Part shown: in pieces, positions 48,537-57,581 of the stretch
Position numbering within the stretch: position 1 is the first letter of the stretch
Layout: each line of letters opens with the position of its first letter
NCBI RefSeq assembly: GCF_007923265.1
Contig: NZ_VOJA01000003.1
Location: forward strand, 310,001-374,000
Length of the DNA: 64,000 nucleotides
Origin: Francisella salimarina
GTDB taxonomy: Bacteria; Pseudomonadota; Gammaproteobacteria; Francisellales; Francisellaceae
Direction of reading: 5' to 3'
The notes under the pieces: generated by a model
Databases searched by the model: none
What the model was told of the DNA's origin: nothing
The model's input: the letters and a program-made list of their open reading frames with translations, nothing else
Position numbers and translations under genes: made by a program

Positions 48537-49118
48537 ATGAAGATTTTTAAAGAATATATTTTTATAAAGTCTTTTTGGCAGTATCTTGGTCAGTCACAAG
48601 ACAAGAATTATCGTATTTTACATATTGTAGTAGGTATGGCTGTTTTATTTCAGATTATAAATAGTAATTTTGTGCATACTAAATATGGACTCAATTCATG
48701 GGCATATATTCATATGCTTAGTGGGCTAGGGTTAGCCGTGTTAAGCGTACTATTGCTTATTATGTCATTAGACAAAAGAGGTATGAGATACTATTTTCCA
48801 TATTTGTATGGTGATTTCTCAGCGCTTAAAGAAGATCTACTAGAGTTAAGAAAATTTAAATTACCTAATGCTCGTAGTGGTAGTCTTGCTGCCATAGTCC
48901 AAGGTTTAGGTTTATTAGCTTTAACTCTGGCATGGGTTACAGGATTTTTTTGGTTCACAGCTTGGAACTATCAGTCAGCATATATTGATAATTTAAAAGC
49001 TATTCATAAAACACTAGTTGATCCTGTTGAGATATATATCTATGCTCATGCTCTAATGGGTATTTTGCACTACATTTTACAAAGATACTTTCCAGATAGA
49101 ATTAGTGGAGTTAAATAA
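48537..49118 (+). CDS. Cytochrome b561-like membrane protein
   Basis: 193 residues with four membrane segments. Candidate haem histidines: His29 (RILHIVVG), His59 (YIHMLSG), and the HALMGILHYILQRYF pair in the last helix. This is the layout of COG3038/COG4117 diheme b561 proteins, which pass electrons through the membrane. It starts 5 bases after rmuC. The physiological partner is unknown. Confidence 0.78.
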   Translation: MKIFKEYIFIKSFWQYLGQSQDKNYRILHIVVGMAVLFQIINSNFVHTKYGLNSWAYIHMLSGLGLAVLSVLLLIMSLDKRGMRYYFPYLYGDFSALKEDLLELRKFKLPNARSGSLAAIVQGLGLLALTLAWVTGFFWFTAWNYQSAYIDNLKAIHKTLVDPVEIYIYAHALMGILHYILQRYFPDRISGVK

Positions 49119-49120
49119 TA

Positions 49121-49417
49121 TTAAGAAATTTTTTTTGATAAAGGCTTCAGAAAATCATTAATAGTGCAATGATTTTCGATAGGATGGCGAAGGTTTTTGT
49201 CTTTATTGATACTGTAATGGTTATTTCTGCCAACTTTTTTTACTTTTAAATAGGCTGTCTCGGTTAGGTCACTTAGAATATTTAGGACTGCTCTTTCAGT
49301 GATCCCAACCTTGATAGCCATATCTCTAATAGTTATGTTTGGGTTACTATTAATGAGACATAACACGTGTGAATGGTTAGTCAGAAAAGTCCAACTTTGT
49401 TGTTTCTTAGTAGCCAT
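49121..49417 (-). CDS. Winged-helix DNA-binding protein
   Basis: 98 residues: HTH (ITIRDMAIKVGITERAVLNILSDL) then wing (TAYLKVKKVGRNNHYSIN), an ArsR/MarR-like transcriptional regulator without sensing domain. It lies 30 bases downstream of the NTF2-like gene in the same orientation, so it probably controls its own operon. Confidence 0.85.
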   Translation of the reverse strand: MATKKQQSWTFLTNHSHVLCLINSNPNITIRDMAIKVGITERAVLNILSDLTETAYLKVKKVGRNNHYSINKDKNLRHPIENHCTINDFLKPLSKKIS

Positions 49418-49447
49418 TATCTATACTTTAGATTATCAATTAGTTAA

Positions 49448-49909
49448 TTATACTGGAGAATATGGCAAAGATGAATGGTGAAGCACAATTTGCAACTCCC
49501 CATTAGCATTTGGTTTGAAGCCCATGGTGTAATTAGCTATTACCTTTGTGCCATCAGTTTGAGTTAGGTGTTTATTACCCATGACTATACCTATATTATC
49601 TTCAACAATATAGCCAGTATTTTCAAACTGTAAGTCAGCCCATGGACCAATAGCAAAACCATTATCTTCTGGGTATTTATCATTACCAGCCACAAAATAA
49701 GATACTGCACCATCTAAGTCACCTCTAAACATTTGTTTAGAAGCAAGAGTGGGCTTAAAAAGAACGTCACTATTATCATAAGCATACATATTTTTGATAA
49801 AGTTGTGAGCTAGTTTCTTATAGTCTCCTCCTTCTCTATAAGTCCTAGAAATCTTTAGAAGTCCATCTTTCCATTTAGCTAGTGCGTTATCTATATCTAA
49901 ACTAGTCAT
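49448..49909 (-). CDS. NTF2-like protein with LHHSSLPY ending
   Basis: 153 residues, alpha+beta NTF2/SnoaL-like cone fold. Conserved blocks: FKPTLASKQMFRGDLDGAVSYFVAG, EDNGFAIGPW, and LHHSSLPYSP at the end. Relatives are often labelled phosphoribosyl-AMP cyclohydrolase, but no HisI metal motif is seen. Function unknown. It is preceded by two dyads (49962-49996) on the opposite side of the promoter gap. Confidence 0.8.
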   Translation of the reverse strand: MTSLDIDNALAKWKDGLLKISRTYREGGDYKKLAHNFIKNMYAYDNSDVLFKPTLASKQMFRGDLDGAVSYFVAGNDKYPEDNGFAIGPWADLQFENTGYIVEDNIGIVMGNKHLTQTDGTKVIANYTMGFKPNANGELQIVLHHSSLPYSPV

Positions 49910-49961
49910 ATTTTTCTCCTCTCTCCAAATATGAAATTAAATATATGTATTATATTTCGTG

Positions 49962-49978
49962 TATTATAATTCATAATA
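49962..49978. promoter_or_regulatory. Dyad 1 upstream of the NTF2-like/winged-helix operon
   Basis: TATTAT, AATTC, ATAATA: perfect 6-base arms in the 258-base divergent gap (49910-50167). Confidence 0.35.
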
Positions 49979-49982
49979 TTTA

Positions 49983-49996
49983 TTTGTAAATACAAA
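49983..49996. promoter_or_regulatory. Dyad 2 upstream of the NTF2-like/winged-helix operon
   Basis: TTTGTA, AA, TACAAA: perfect 6-base arms 4 bases from dyad 1; a plausible operator for a small winged-helix dimer. Confidence 0.4.
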
Positions 49997-50167
49997 ATTT
50001 AAAAAAAATTATTTTTTAGTATGTGCTTTGTAATTATTTAATTGATTTTCTAAGGCTATATATTAAAAATTAGATTATCTATACTTTTAAGAAAAGTTAA
50101 TTATTCCAGTGTAATTTATCCACTGTTTCAAGTATTATATAGGTAATTATTTTTACTATTTTATGAT

Positions 50168-51337
50168 ATGCACAACCATCCTTCTATACTTGTTTTTGTT
50201 CTAGTAATGCTTGGAATTTTGATAGTAACAATTACTTTGAAAAAATTAAAGCAGCCGTATGTGGTAGCATATCTACTAACAGGAATTTTGCTAGGACCAT
50301 ACGGTTTAGAACTAATTCAAGATCAAGAAAATCTTGCTCAACTTGGTGAAATTGGTGTAATACTATTGTTATTCTTTGCGGGTATGGAAGTTTCTCCTAG
50401 AAAATTTGCTGAAAATTGGAAAGTTCCAACTATAGGTACAATACTTCAGATAGTAATAACCAGTTTCATTGTGTCTATTGTAGGTATGGTTTTAGAGTGG
50501 AGCTTGGCAAAGATATTATTATTTGGTGCTGTGATTAGTTTAAGTAGTACAGCAGTTGTTCTTAAACTACTTAATGATAGTGGCAGCATGAAAACTCGTT
50601 TGGGACAAAATGTACTTGGAGTGTTGCTTATTCAAGATTTAGCAGTTGTTCCAATGTTGATAATATTGAGAACAATTGGTGGGGAAGAACCGTCTATCAG
50701 TCAGATATTAATACAAATTTTAGGTGGTGTATTTGTTATATCAATAGCCACCTTTATGGCGATTAAAAAGAATCTAAAAATACCATTTATTAGTGTTCTG
50801 GGTAAAGATGAAGAAATGCGAGTTTTTGCCGCTTTAGTTATTTGCTTTGGGATGGCTGCATTTACCGAATCTTTAGCATTATCTTCCGCTTTAGGAGCAT
50901 TTATTGGTGGGATGATTGTGTCAACTGTTGAAGAAACAGAATGGGTAGGCCACAGTTTATCAACAGTTAAAACAATTTTTATGGCATTGTTTTTTATATC
51001 TATTGGTATGCTTATTGATTTGAATTTATTTTGGAATCATATTGAACTTTTTATTTCTCTTCTTTTGATAACATATATGCTCAATACTACAATAAATGCC
51101 CTGATTTTTAAGGCCCTTAGACAAAGGCTTGATGAGGCTTTAATTGGTGGTGCAATGTTATCACAGATTGGAGAGTTTAGTTTTGTACTTATTTCTATGG
51201 GTTATGTTTCTGGAATTCTGACAAATTCGCTTTATCAGTATTGTATTACTCTTATATCTTTATCGCTACTATTTAGTCCATTATGGATTAGTGGAGTTAA
51301 TTTGTTTATTAATAAGACTATTAAAAAGAAGTGTTAA
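50168..51337 (+). CDS. CPA2 monovalent cation:proton antiporter (KefB/KefC-like, no RCK domain)
   Basis: 389 residues, about 12 helices. Conserved GEIGVILLLFFAGMEVSP and LLIQDLAVVPMLI (transport aspartate) motifs. Lacks the C-terminal TrkA-N/RCK domain of KefB/KefC. Its end overlaps the 3' end of the convergent MscS gene by 17 bases. Confidence 0.9.
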   Translation: MHNHPSILVFVLVMLGILIVTITLKKLKQPYVVAYLLTGILLGPYGLELIQDQENLAQLGEIGVILLLFFAGMEVSPRKFAENWKVPTIGTILQIVITSFIVSIVGMVLEWSLAKILLFGAVISLSSTAVVLKLLNDSGSMKTRLGQNVLGVLLIQDLAVVPMLIILRTIGGEEPSISQILIQILGGVFVISIATFMAIKKNLKIPFISVLGKDEEMRVFAALVICFGMAAFTESLALSSALGAFIGGMIVSTVEETEWVGHSLSTVKTIFMALFFISIGMLIDLNLFWNHIELFISLLLITYMLNTTINALIFKALRQRLDEALIGGAMLSQIGEFSFVLISMGYVSGILTNSLYQYCITLISLSLLFSPLWISGVNLFINKTIKKKC

Positions 51338-52154
51338 GTTTGATTATTTTTACTAATTCGTTTAGATATAGTTGTTCTATTTCTTTTTTATCGTCCGAGA
51401 AACAGTAGAAATAAGCTTGTATATTTAGGGTATCTGTTTTGTCTGATAGAGTTTTAATCTCAATATATGGTGCGAAATCATTAATGCCATATTGCCTAAG
51501 TTTATGCTTAGTGACTAAATTACTTTGAGTAAAAGTTTCGTTAAACAAATACTTCTCAGAAATTATTGCTCGGATAGTTAAGTCTAGAGAATCTCTAATT
51601 TTTAAAATATCACTATCAGTACTTATCAAAAAAGGAATTTTATTTAAGGAAATATTCTCTTCACTGGTAAAAGTAGATATAACATTTGTTATAATTATTG
51701 AATTAGGGAATTTTAATAGTTTTCCGGTAGTTTTTTTATCTCCATGTTCGACTGTCTCATACATTCTGAAATAAAATAGTTTTATTTCAGTAACACAGCC
51801 ATGATACCCCATGATTTGTATATAGTCGCCCTCAGAAAATAGGCTTCTCCAGTTAATAATTATCCAACCTACTAGATTCATAACAGTTTCTTTATTAACG
51901 ATTATAAGACCAGCAGCTACTAAGCTTAACATTGTAAGTAAATTAGTGATTCCACCAAGCCATATTTTTATTATTATAAGAGAAAAAATAATTATGCTTA
52001 TGTATATTGTACGAGATTTTAGCTTACTAATTTGTTTTTCAGAGGTCTTACGTTTTTTCAATATGTGAAATACTACTGTAGCAATTATAGTTATAAAGAT
52101 AGCCATAATTGCTGTATCTATAGTGTTCAAAAAAAGCTCATTGTTTAAGGTCAT
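51321..52154 (-). CDS. MscS-like mechanosensitive channel
   Basis: 277 residues. Three to four N-terminal hydrophobic segments (to about residue 95) then the MscS beta domain (FSEGDYIQIMGYHGCVTEIKLFYFRMYE) and an alpha/beta C-terminus. Small-conductance osmotic release channel. Next to an antiporter gene, suggesting an osmotic/ionic theme. Confidence 0.88.
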   Translation of the reverse strand: MTLNNELFLNTIDTAIMAIFITIIATVVFHILKKRKTSEKQISKLKSRTIYISIIIFSLIIIKIWLGGITNLLTMLSLVAAGLIIVNKETVMNLVGWIIINWRSLFSEGDYIQIMGYHGCVTEIKLFYFRMYETVEHGDKKTTGKLLKFPNSIIITNVISTFTSEENISLNKIPFLISTDSDILKIRDSLDLTIRAIISEKYLFNETFTQSNLVTKHKLRQYGINDFAPYIEIKTLSDKTDTLNIQAYFYCFSDDKKEIEQLYLNELVKIIKLNTSF

Positions 52155-52351
52155 GTTACTAAATTGGTATTTGTATTTTATGTAACAGTATATTATTAAT
52201 TTTATGGATTTTAAATTTGTATATCTTAATGGCGTAAAAAACTGTATTAATAAGCTTTACAAGTAACATAAAAGTTTTGATATTTAATCGCAAAACAGAG
52301 CTTTTTTCTATATCCTATAAGTTATGGTTAAATAATAATATCTATTGGCTA

Positions 52352-53632
52352 ATGAAGACTCATAAATATAGTCTACTAGTGGGGTGGGGGATTTGGATCG
52401 TTGCGGCGATTTTCTATGGATTAGACTATTTTCAGCATACTGCACCAAGTGTTTTAATCAAACCAATATCTATTGGAATGGGAGTGGGTATAGAAGATAT
52501 TGCTTATGTGATGAGTATATATTTTCCTATTTATGCAATATCTCAAGTTCCTGCAGGTATTCTATTAGACCGGTTTGGTTCTAGGATAATGTTATCAATA
52601 TCTTGTTTAGTTATGAGTCTGGGGATTCTATTATTTGTATATGATCCAAATCTAAGCACAATGCTAATAGGTAGAGTTCTTATTGCGATAGGATCTGCAG
52701 TAGCTTTTATAGGTACATTAAAAGTAGCTGCTGATGTTTTGCCAGAGAGGGTGTTTCCTATTGCTGTTGGTCTAACTAATACAATCGGGGTACTAGGTGG
52801 TATATTTGGTCAAGTATTATTAAATCATTTAGTGATCCTTCATGGTTGGCAATCAGCTTTAGCCTTAATAGGCTATTTTGGTATTTTTTGGAGCATAATA
52901 ATTATTGTATTCTTAAAATCATCAATAAACATTGAAAATTCAACTAAGAATTTTAAGTATTTAAGTTTCACACAAAGCTTAAAATTGCTTCTAAACAAGA
53001 AACTGTGGTTATTAGCAATTTATGCAGGATTAATGGTTGGTATTGTTGTTAATTCGTTTTCAGAGCTGTATGATGTTTTATTTTTAGAGCAAGCCTATAA
53101 TCTATCACAGCACACAGCAGCACAAATAAGTGTAATGATGTTCGTAGGTATAGCAGTTGGTGGGCCATCGCATGGTTTTATTGCTAGTCTATTTGGTGAA
53201 AAGAGAATATGGATGTTAATTTGTAATTTAATTACTTTATTAGCATTTTCGTCTGTAATTATATTTGCAAGTTCCATTACAGTTAGCTACCTATATATTA
53301 TATTCTTTATAATAGGATTCTCGGTTTCTAGTATGCTTTTAGCTTTTTCGGTAGTGGAAGAAATATTTCCCGCACAGATTAAAGCAACAGCTCTAGCTAT
53401 TGTTAATATGGTCATAGGGTTATGCGGAGCAATATTTCAATACTTAATTAGTTATATTAGTGTATATCTTAATGGAGGACCGTTAACTGGACAGGTAGAT
53501 ATAAATGTTTTTGATAGGGCGTTTTTATATCTTATTGTACCTTTATTTATAAGTACTTTAATAATATTCTCATTGGTTATAGAAAAATATAGAATGCGAG
53601 AGATTAGTTTAGATAAGCTAAGCAAGTTTTAA
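52352..53632 (+). CDS. MFS carrier
   Basis: 426 residues from ATG 52352 (MKTHKYSLLVGWGIW); a TTG start at 52277 would add an implausible 25-residue polar leader. Twelve predicted helices; motif A-like LLDRFGSRIMLS. Related to the two other MFS genes here. Substrate unknown. Confidence 0.86.
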   Translation: MKTHKYSLLVGWGIWIVAAIFYGLDYFQHTAPSVLIKPISIGMGVGIEDIAYVMSIYFPIYAISQVPAGILLDRFGSRIMLSISCLVMSLGILLFVYDPNLSTMLIGRVLIAIGSAVAFIGTLKVAADVLPERVFPIAVGLTNTIGVLGGIFGQVLLNHLVILHGWQSALALIGYFGIFWSIIIIVFLKSSINIENSTKNFKYLSFTQSLKLLLNKKLWLLAIYAGLMVGIVVNSFSELYDVLFLEQAYNLSQHTAAQISVMMFVGIAVGGPSHGFIASLFGEKRIWMLICNLITLLAFSSVIIFASSITVSYLYIIFFIIGFSVSSMLLAFSVVEEIFPAQIKATALAIVNMVIGLCGAIFQYLISYISVYLNGGPLTGQVDINVFDRAFLYLIVPLFISTLIIFSLVIEKYRMREISLDKLSKF

Positions 53633-53639
53633 AAATATC

Positions 53640-54923
53640 TTATTTCATGTCTACAAATATTACTTCTTTCTTAGAGCGACAGAATGTTTCTTTAATAAAA
53701 AATATACTTATTAAAATACCTAAGGCAGTAAATACCAACAGTAAACTTAAACTAGTCTGGTAGCTAACTACAGATGGGTTTTTTCCTTGATTAGAAAATA
53801 AGTCAAAGACTTCACTAATAATAGGCGAACCAACTCCTACTGATAGCATGATAAGAAAGTTATTAACTCCCAATGCTGCCGCTCTACATCCAGAACTAGA
53901 TTGTTCAGCAATAATTGCGAATCCTATACTCTGCCCACTCGCCCCTAAGCCTAAGCAGATAAATGATAAATATAATATTGTTTGATTTATTGGGAAGAAA
54001 ATAATTGTAGCTAACGAAACAAAAGTCAAGCAGATAGCAAAAATCATAACGGGCTTTCTTCTTTTTATACGATCAGATATTGCACCAAGACTAGGACAGC
54101 CAATACCATAGCCTAACCATGCTAAGGTGATCAAATAAGAACTAAATTTAGCATCAAAGCCATTTAAAGATAAAAAGCTTTTTGTAGCATTTTCAGAAAG
54201 ATATTCTATAGCTAAGTATGTAGTAGCTGAAAAAATAGCAATTAACCAAATTTGTTTATTGGAGAATATACTTTGAATCTCTTTCATCACAGATGTTGGA
54301 GTATTTAGAATAATAAATCTATTTTTACTAGAGTCGCCAGATTGATCATTATTTTTTACTAAAACTATGGTTACTCCAGCTAAAATAATTCCTATTATTG
54401 CTAGAGCAATAAATACATAACGCCAGTCTACACCTCCAGCTTGTGACAAAGACTCTAGCGGGCCTGCTGCGATCATTGGACCTAGTACTCCGATAAATTG
54501 AGAAAGACCTATAAACAAACCAATATGTTTATGTGGAAGCCAATCATATACAGCAATTAATAAACAAAGAAAGCCAAAAGATGCTCCAAAACCTATCATA
54601 ATCCTATAAATTAAAGCAGCTGCAAAGCTACTTGATAAAGCGAATAGCCCAACACCTAGAGCACATACTAATATTGCAAGAGTTAGAGCTTTTTTTAGCC
54701 CAAGCTTATCTGTGATAATACCTACGGGAATTTGCATGATTCCATATGTAAGCTGATAAGCCGTAGAACTAAGAATACTAAAAGTTAGTATGCTTAAGTC
54801 AAGGTCGGATATTATTTGATGTTCGAATGTACCTAGTATAGTTCTCAATAAGAACTCGTACATAAAAAATACAGCACAAGTAAGCCATATAGTGATTGCT
54901 AAAAAAGATAATTTATTATTCAT
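53640..54923 (-). CDS. MFS carrier paired with an AspA/AstE-like gene
   Basis: 427 residues, 12 helices, motif A-like DKLGLKKALTL. Paralogue of 45240-46433 (shared opening FFMYEFLLRTILG). It overlaps the aspartoacylase-like gene's end by 8 bases, so they are co-expressed. Convergent with the MFS at 52352-53632, so its 3' end is 8 bases away. Substrate unknown. Confidence 0.87.
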   Translation of the reverse strand: MNNKLSFLAITIWLTCAVFFMYEFLLRTILGTFEHQIISDLDLSILTFSILSSTAYQLTYGIMQIPVGIITDKLGLKKALTLAILVCALGVGLFALSSSFAAALIYRIMIGFGASFGFLCLLIAVYDWLPHKHIGLFIGLSQFIGVLGPMIAAGPLESLSQAGGVDWRYVFIALAIIGIILAGVTIVLVKNNDQSGDSSKNRFIILNTPTSVMKEIQSIFSNKQIWLIAIFSATTYLAIEYLSENATKSFLSLNGFDAKFSSYLITLAWLGYGIGCPSLGAISDRIKRRKPVMIFAICLTFVSLATIIFFPINQTILYLSFICLGLGASGQSIGFAIIAEQSSSGCRAAALGVNNFLIMLSVGVGSPIISEVFDLFSNQGKNPSVVSYQTSLSLLLVFTALGILISIFFIKETFCRSKKEVIFVDMK

Positions 54924-55923
54924 CGCTAAAACTTTCTTTTGCTATTTCTTCCCAATCTTCTATTTTTGCTTCTGCTTTTTCATCATCTTGAAATGAAGAA
55001 ACTTTAAATACTAAATCGCCTTCTTTAATCATAGGGTAGTTGTTAATACCTAATATAATTCCATCGATAGGAGACTTTAAGCTAACACTATCATCATTGC
55101 CAAAAGGGTCTATTAGTTTACCAATCTTTTGATCTTCTTTAACTCTTGTGCCAAGTTCTATTTCCGTTCTTAAAATTCCTGGTTTATCAGATATCGTCCA
55201 TTCAGTATCTTCTGAAACAAGAGGCTTAACTTGCTGGATAAAATCCTGATCTTTTAGCAGATTAATCTTGCGCATTACATTTTGAATACCTGCTGTACCA
55301 ACATTTATAGCCTCTTCACCAAATTTATTAGCTTCTCCAGCTTCATAGCATATAAACGGTATATCTAGATCTTGGTGGATTTTACGAATACTAGAACGAT
55401 TCATATTTACAGCAGTAATAACCGGTGCTTGAAAGGCTCTAGCCATTTTGACAGACTCTTCATCTTCAGCATTAAAATATACTTGTGGCAGTATTTCATG
55501 ATTTAATGCACCTGTCTTAATTTGTACAGAATAGTCAGTTTTTTTGATTATTTCTTGAGTTATTCTATATGCATAACGATGCATGTATGAACCAGATTCA
55601 TCACCAGGGAAGGCTTGTTCGAGCGTTGGGTTGTGTTTGGCAGCATGTACTAGACCAAAGACATTTAACACTGGAATGGCTATTATTGTTCCGTGTAGCT
55701 CTTTAGGATTAGTTTTTTCTAGAACAGAGTTAATTATTTCGATACCATTAAACTCATCGCCATTAACCATACCAAAAATTAGTATACAAGGACCTTCTTT
55801 AACGCCGTTAAGAATCTTAATTGGTAAATACATAGGTGCACATGAATATTGGCTAGGTAGTGGCATCGCCAAGGTAGCCATTTCTCCGGCTTGGAAAGTA
55901 TTATCAAAGATTTTGAATTTCAT
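54916..55923 (-). CDS. AspA/AstE (M14-like) family protein with lost metal ligands
   Basis: 335 residues of the succinylglutamate desuccinylase/aspartoacylase fold: GPCILIFGMVNGDEFNGIEI (normally GIHGDExxG), IIAIPVLNVFGLVHAAKHNP, FPGDESGSY, then the barrel-sandwich C-terminus (LGTRVKEDQKIGKLIDPFGND, SPIDGIILG). The first zinc histidine is Asn54 (GMVNGDE) and the second, in the usual DLHTG, is Lys136 (QIKTG); the DLNR block reads TLEQ. Glu57 is kept. It is therefore probably not a zinc amidohydrolase; it may be a binding or regulatory protein. The start overlaps nothing upstream. Confidence 0.83.
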   Translation of the reverse strand: MKFKIFDNTFQAGEMATLAMPLPSQYSCAPMYLPIKILNGVKEGPCILIFGMVNGDEFNGIEIINSVLEKTNPKELHGTIIAIPVLNVFGLVHAAKHNPTLEQAFPGDESGSYMHRYAYRITQEIIKKTDYSVQIKTGALNHEILPQVYFNAEDEESVKMARAFQAPVITAVNMNRSSIRKIHQDLDIPFICYEAGEANKFGEEAINVGTAGIQNVMRKINLLKDQDFIQQVKPLVSEDTEWTISDKPGILRTEIELGTRVKEDQKIGKLIDPFGNDDSVSLKSPIDGIILGINNYPMIKEGDLVFKVSSFQDDEKAEAKIEDWEEIAKESFSDE

Positions 55924-56125
55924 AAAGTAATGTAGATTAGAAATGTTAGATTTTAGTTGTACGGGTAGTATAACAAAGACACAATCTTAATTCAAAATAG
56001 AGGGTAGTATCTAGCAAATAGCAAAATAATAGATAAAAACTCATTTTTAGGCTTTTTAAAATATCTAAAAAACATTAGAATTATGATGCGTTAGGTGTGT
56101 GAATTTTTTAAAAGGTTGTTTAGGT

Positions 56126-57094
56126 ATGTCTGAAGATTTGATGATATTTAGTGGTAATGCTTCTAAGAAGCTTGCTTGTGAGGTTGCTAAGGAGTTAGGG
56201 GCAACTCTTGGTAATGCTACTGTTGGTAGATTTAAAGATGGAGAGATACATGTAGTATTGAATGAAAATGTCCGTGGTAAAGATGTTTTTGTTATTCAAT
56301 CAACATGTCCTCCATCTGATAACCTGATGGAGCTAATACTTCTAATAGATGCTTTGAAAAGATCATCAGCGGAGAGAGTAACAGCTGTATTGCCATATTT
56401 TGGATATGCTAGACAAGATAGACGATCTAAATCTGCAAGAGTACCAATATCTGCTAAGGTAGTGGCTAATCTTCTCCAAGCTGTTGGCTTAGATAGAATA
56501 TTATCCGTTGATATTCATGCTGAACAAATTCAAGGTTTTTTCGATATTCCATTTGATAATGCCTTTGCGACAAAAATATTTCTAGAGTATGTGCGCAAGA
56601 ATCCTGAAAAATACGAAAATATAAAAATAGTCTCACCTGATATGGGTGGGGTAGTGAGAGCTAGATCGGTAGCTAAGAATTTGGGTGTTGAGATTGCAGT
56701 TGTAGACAAAAGAAGACCTAAGCCAAATGTAGCAGAGGTCATGAATATAATTGGCGATGTTGAAGGTAAGCATTGTATATTAGTTGATGATATTATGGAT
56801 ACGGGTGGAACAATGTGTCAAGCTGCAAAAGCACTAGTTGAAAAGGGTGGCGCGGCTAAAGTTTCTGCTTTTTGTGTACATCCTCTGTTATCTGGTGATG
56901 CAATCAAAAATATCGAAAATTCTGCTATTGAAGAACTTATAGTTACTGATTCAATTCCTCTCAAGCCTCATGCTGAATCATGCAATAAGATAAAGGTGAT
57001 AACCTTAGCTCCTTTACTTGCACAAATTGTAGAAAAAACTAATGGTGAAGAGTCTGTGAGCGATATCTTCAGAATAGATGGATTAGTTGATTAA
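56126..57094 (+). CDS. prs: Ribose-phosphate pyrophosphokinase
   Basis: 322 residues from ATG 56126 (MSEDLMIFSGNASKKLACEV); a GTG at 56099 adds a leader that other Prs proteins lack. Makes PRPP from ribose 5-phosphate and ATP. Motifs: NENVRGKDVFVIQST, PYFGYARQDRR, and the PRPP-binding VDDIMDTGGTM. Full length. Confidence 0.97.
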   Translation: MSEDLMIFSGNASKKLACEVAKELGATLGNATVGRFKDGEIHVVLNENVRGKDVFVIQSTCPPSDNLMELILLIDALKRSSAERVTAVLPYFGYARQDRRSKSARVPISAKVVANLLQAVGLDRILSVDIHAEQIQGFFDIPFDNAFATKIFLEYVRKNPEKYENIKIVSPDMGGVVRARSVAKNLGVEIAVVDKRRPKPNVAEVMNIIGDVEGKHCILVDDIMDTGGTMCQAAKALVEKGGAAKVSAFCVHPLLSGDAIKNIENSAIEELIVTDSIPLKPHAESCNKIKVITLAPLLAQIVEKTNGEESVSDIFRIDGLVD

Positions 57095-57098
57095 TATC

Positions 57099-57127
57099 TT
57101 GAATTTATTATTATAGCTGACTATAAT
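57099..57127 (+). promoter_or_regulatory. rplY promoter
   Basis: TTGAAT (57099-57104) and TATAAT (57122-57127), exactly 17 bases apart, immediately after prs and about 67 bases before the rplY ATG. The dyad ATTATAG/CTATAAT (57110-57127) overlaps it and is too AT-rich to be a good terminator. Confidence 0.65.
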
Positions 57128-57193
57128 AGCTCAGTTAATCTAGGGTCGCATAGATTAATATATTTGTTTAAACGAAAATAAAGGAATTTAACA

Positions 57194-57484
57194 ATGGCAA
57201 ATTTTGTTTTGAAAGCAGCTAAAAGAGAAGATTTAGGATCTGGTGCGAGCCGCCGTCTAAGAAGAGCGGGTAAAATCCCTGCTGTTATATATGGTGGTGA
57301 CAAAGAAGCAGTATCTATAGTATTAGATCACGATAAAGTTTTACACTCTACAGAAGACAAAGCATTCTTCTCAAGTGAAATCACTTTAGAGATTGATGGT
57401 CAAGAAGAAAAAGTAATCATCAAAGCACTACAAAGACATCCATATAAAGTTAAGCTTGTTCACGCTGACTTCATGAGAGTATAA
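57194..57484 (+). CDS. rplY: Ribosomal protein L25, short form
   Basis: 96 residues: 5S-rRNA-binding domain only ([39 protein letters not shown]). This is the short form, like E. coli L25, without the C-terminal TL5/CTC extension. AAAGGAATTT ribosome binding site. prs is upstream, as in many bacteria. Confidence 0.97.
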   Translation: MANFVLKAAKREDLGSGASRRLRRAGKIPAVIYGGDKEAVSIVLDHDKVLHSTEDKAFFSSEITLEIDGQEEKVIIKALQRHPYKVKLVHADFMRV

Positions 57485-57581
57485 TACTTCTCTCTACAAA
57501 TCATTTCTGATTATATTTTTTATTATCAAAGTTCTTATGTTAAAATAAGACTTCGCACTATCTTTATTATTATCTAATTAG

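Noticed and set aside
57110-57127. prs terminator in the ATTATAG/CTATAAT hairpin
   Set aside because: The stem is only A/T-rich with one G-C pair and lacks a T run; it overlaps a good promoter instead.
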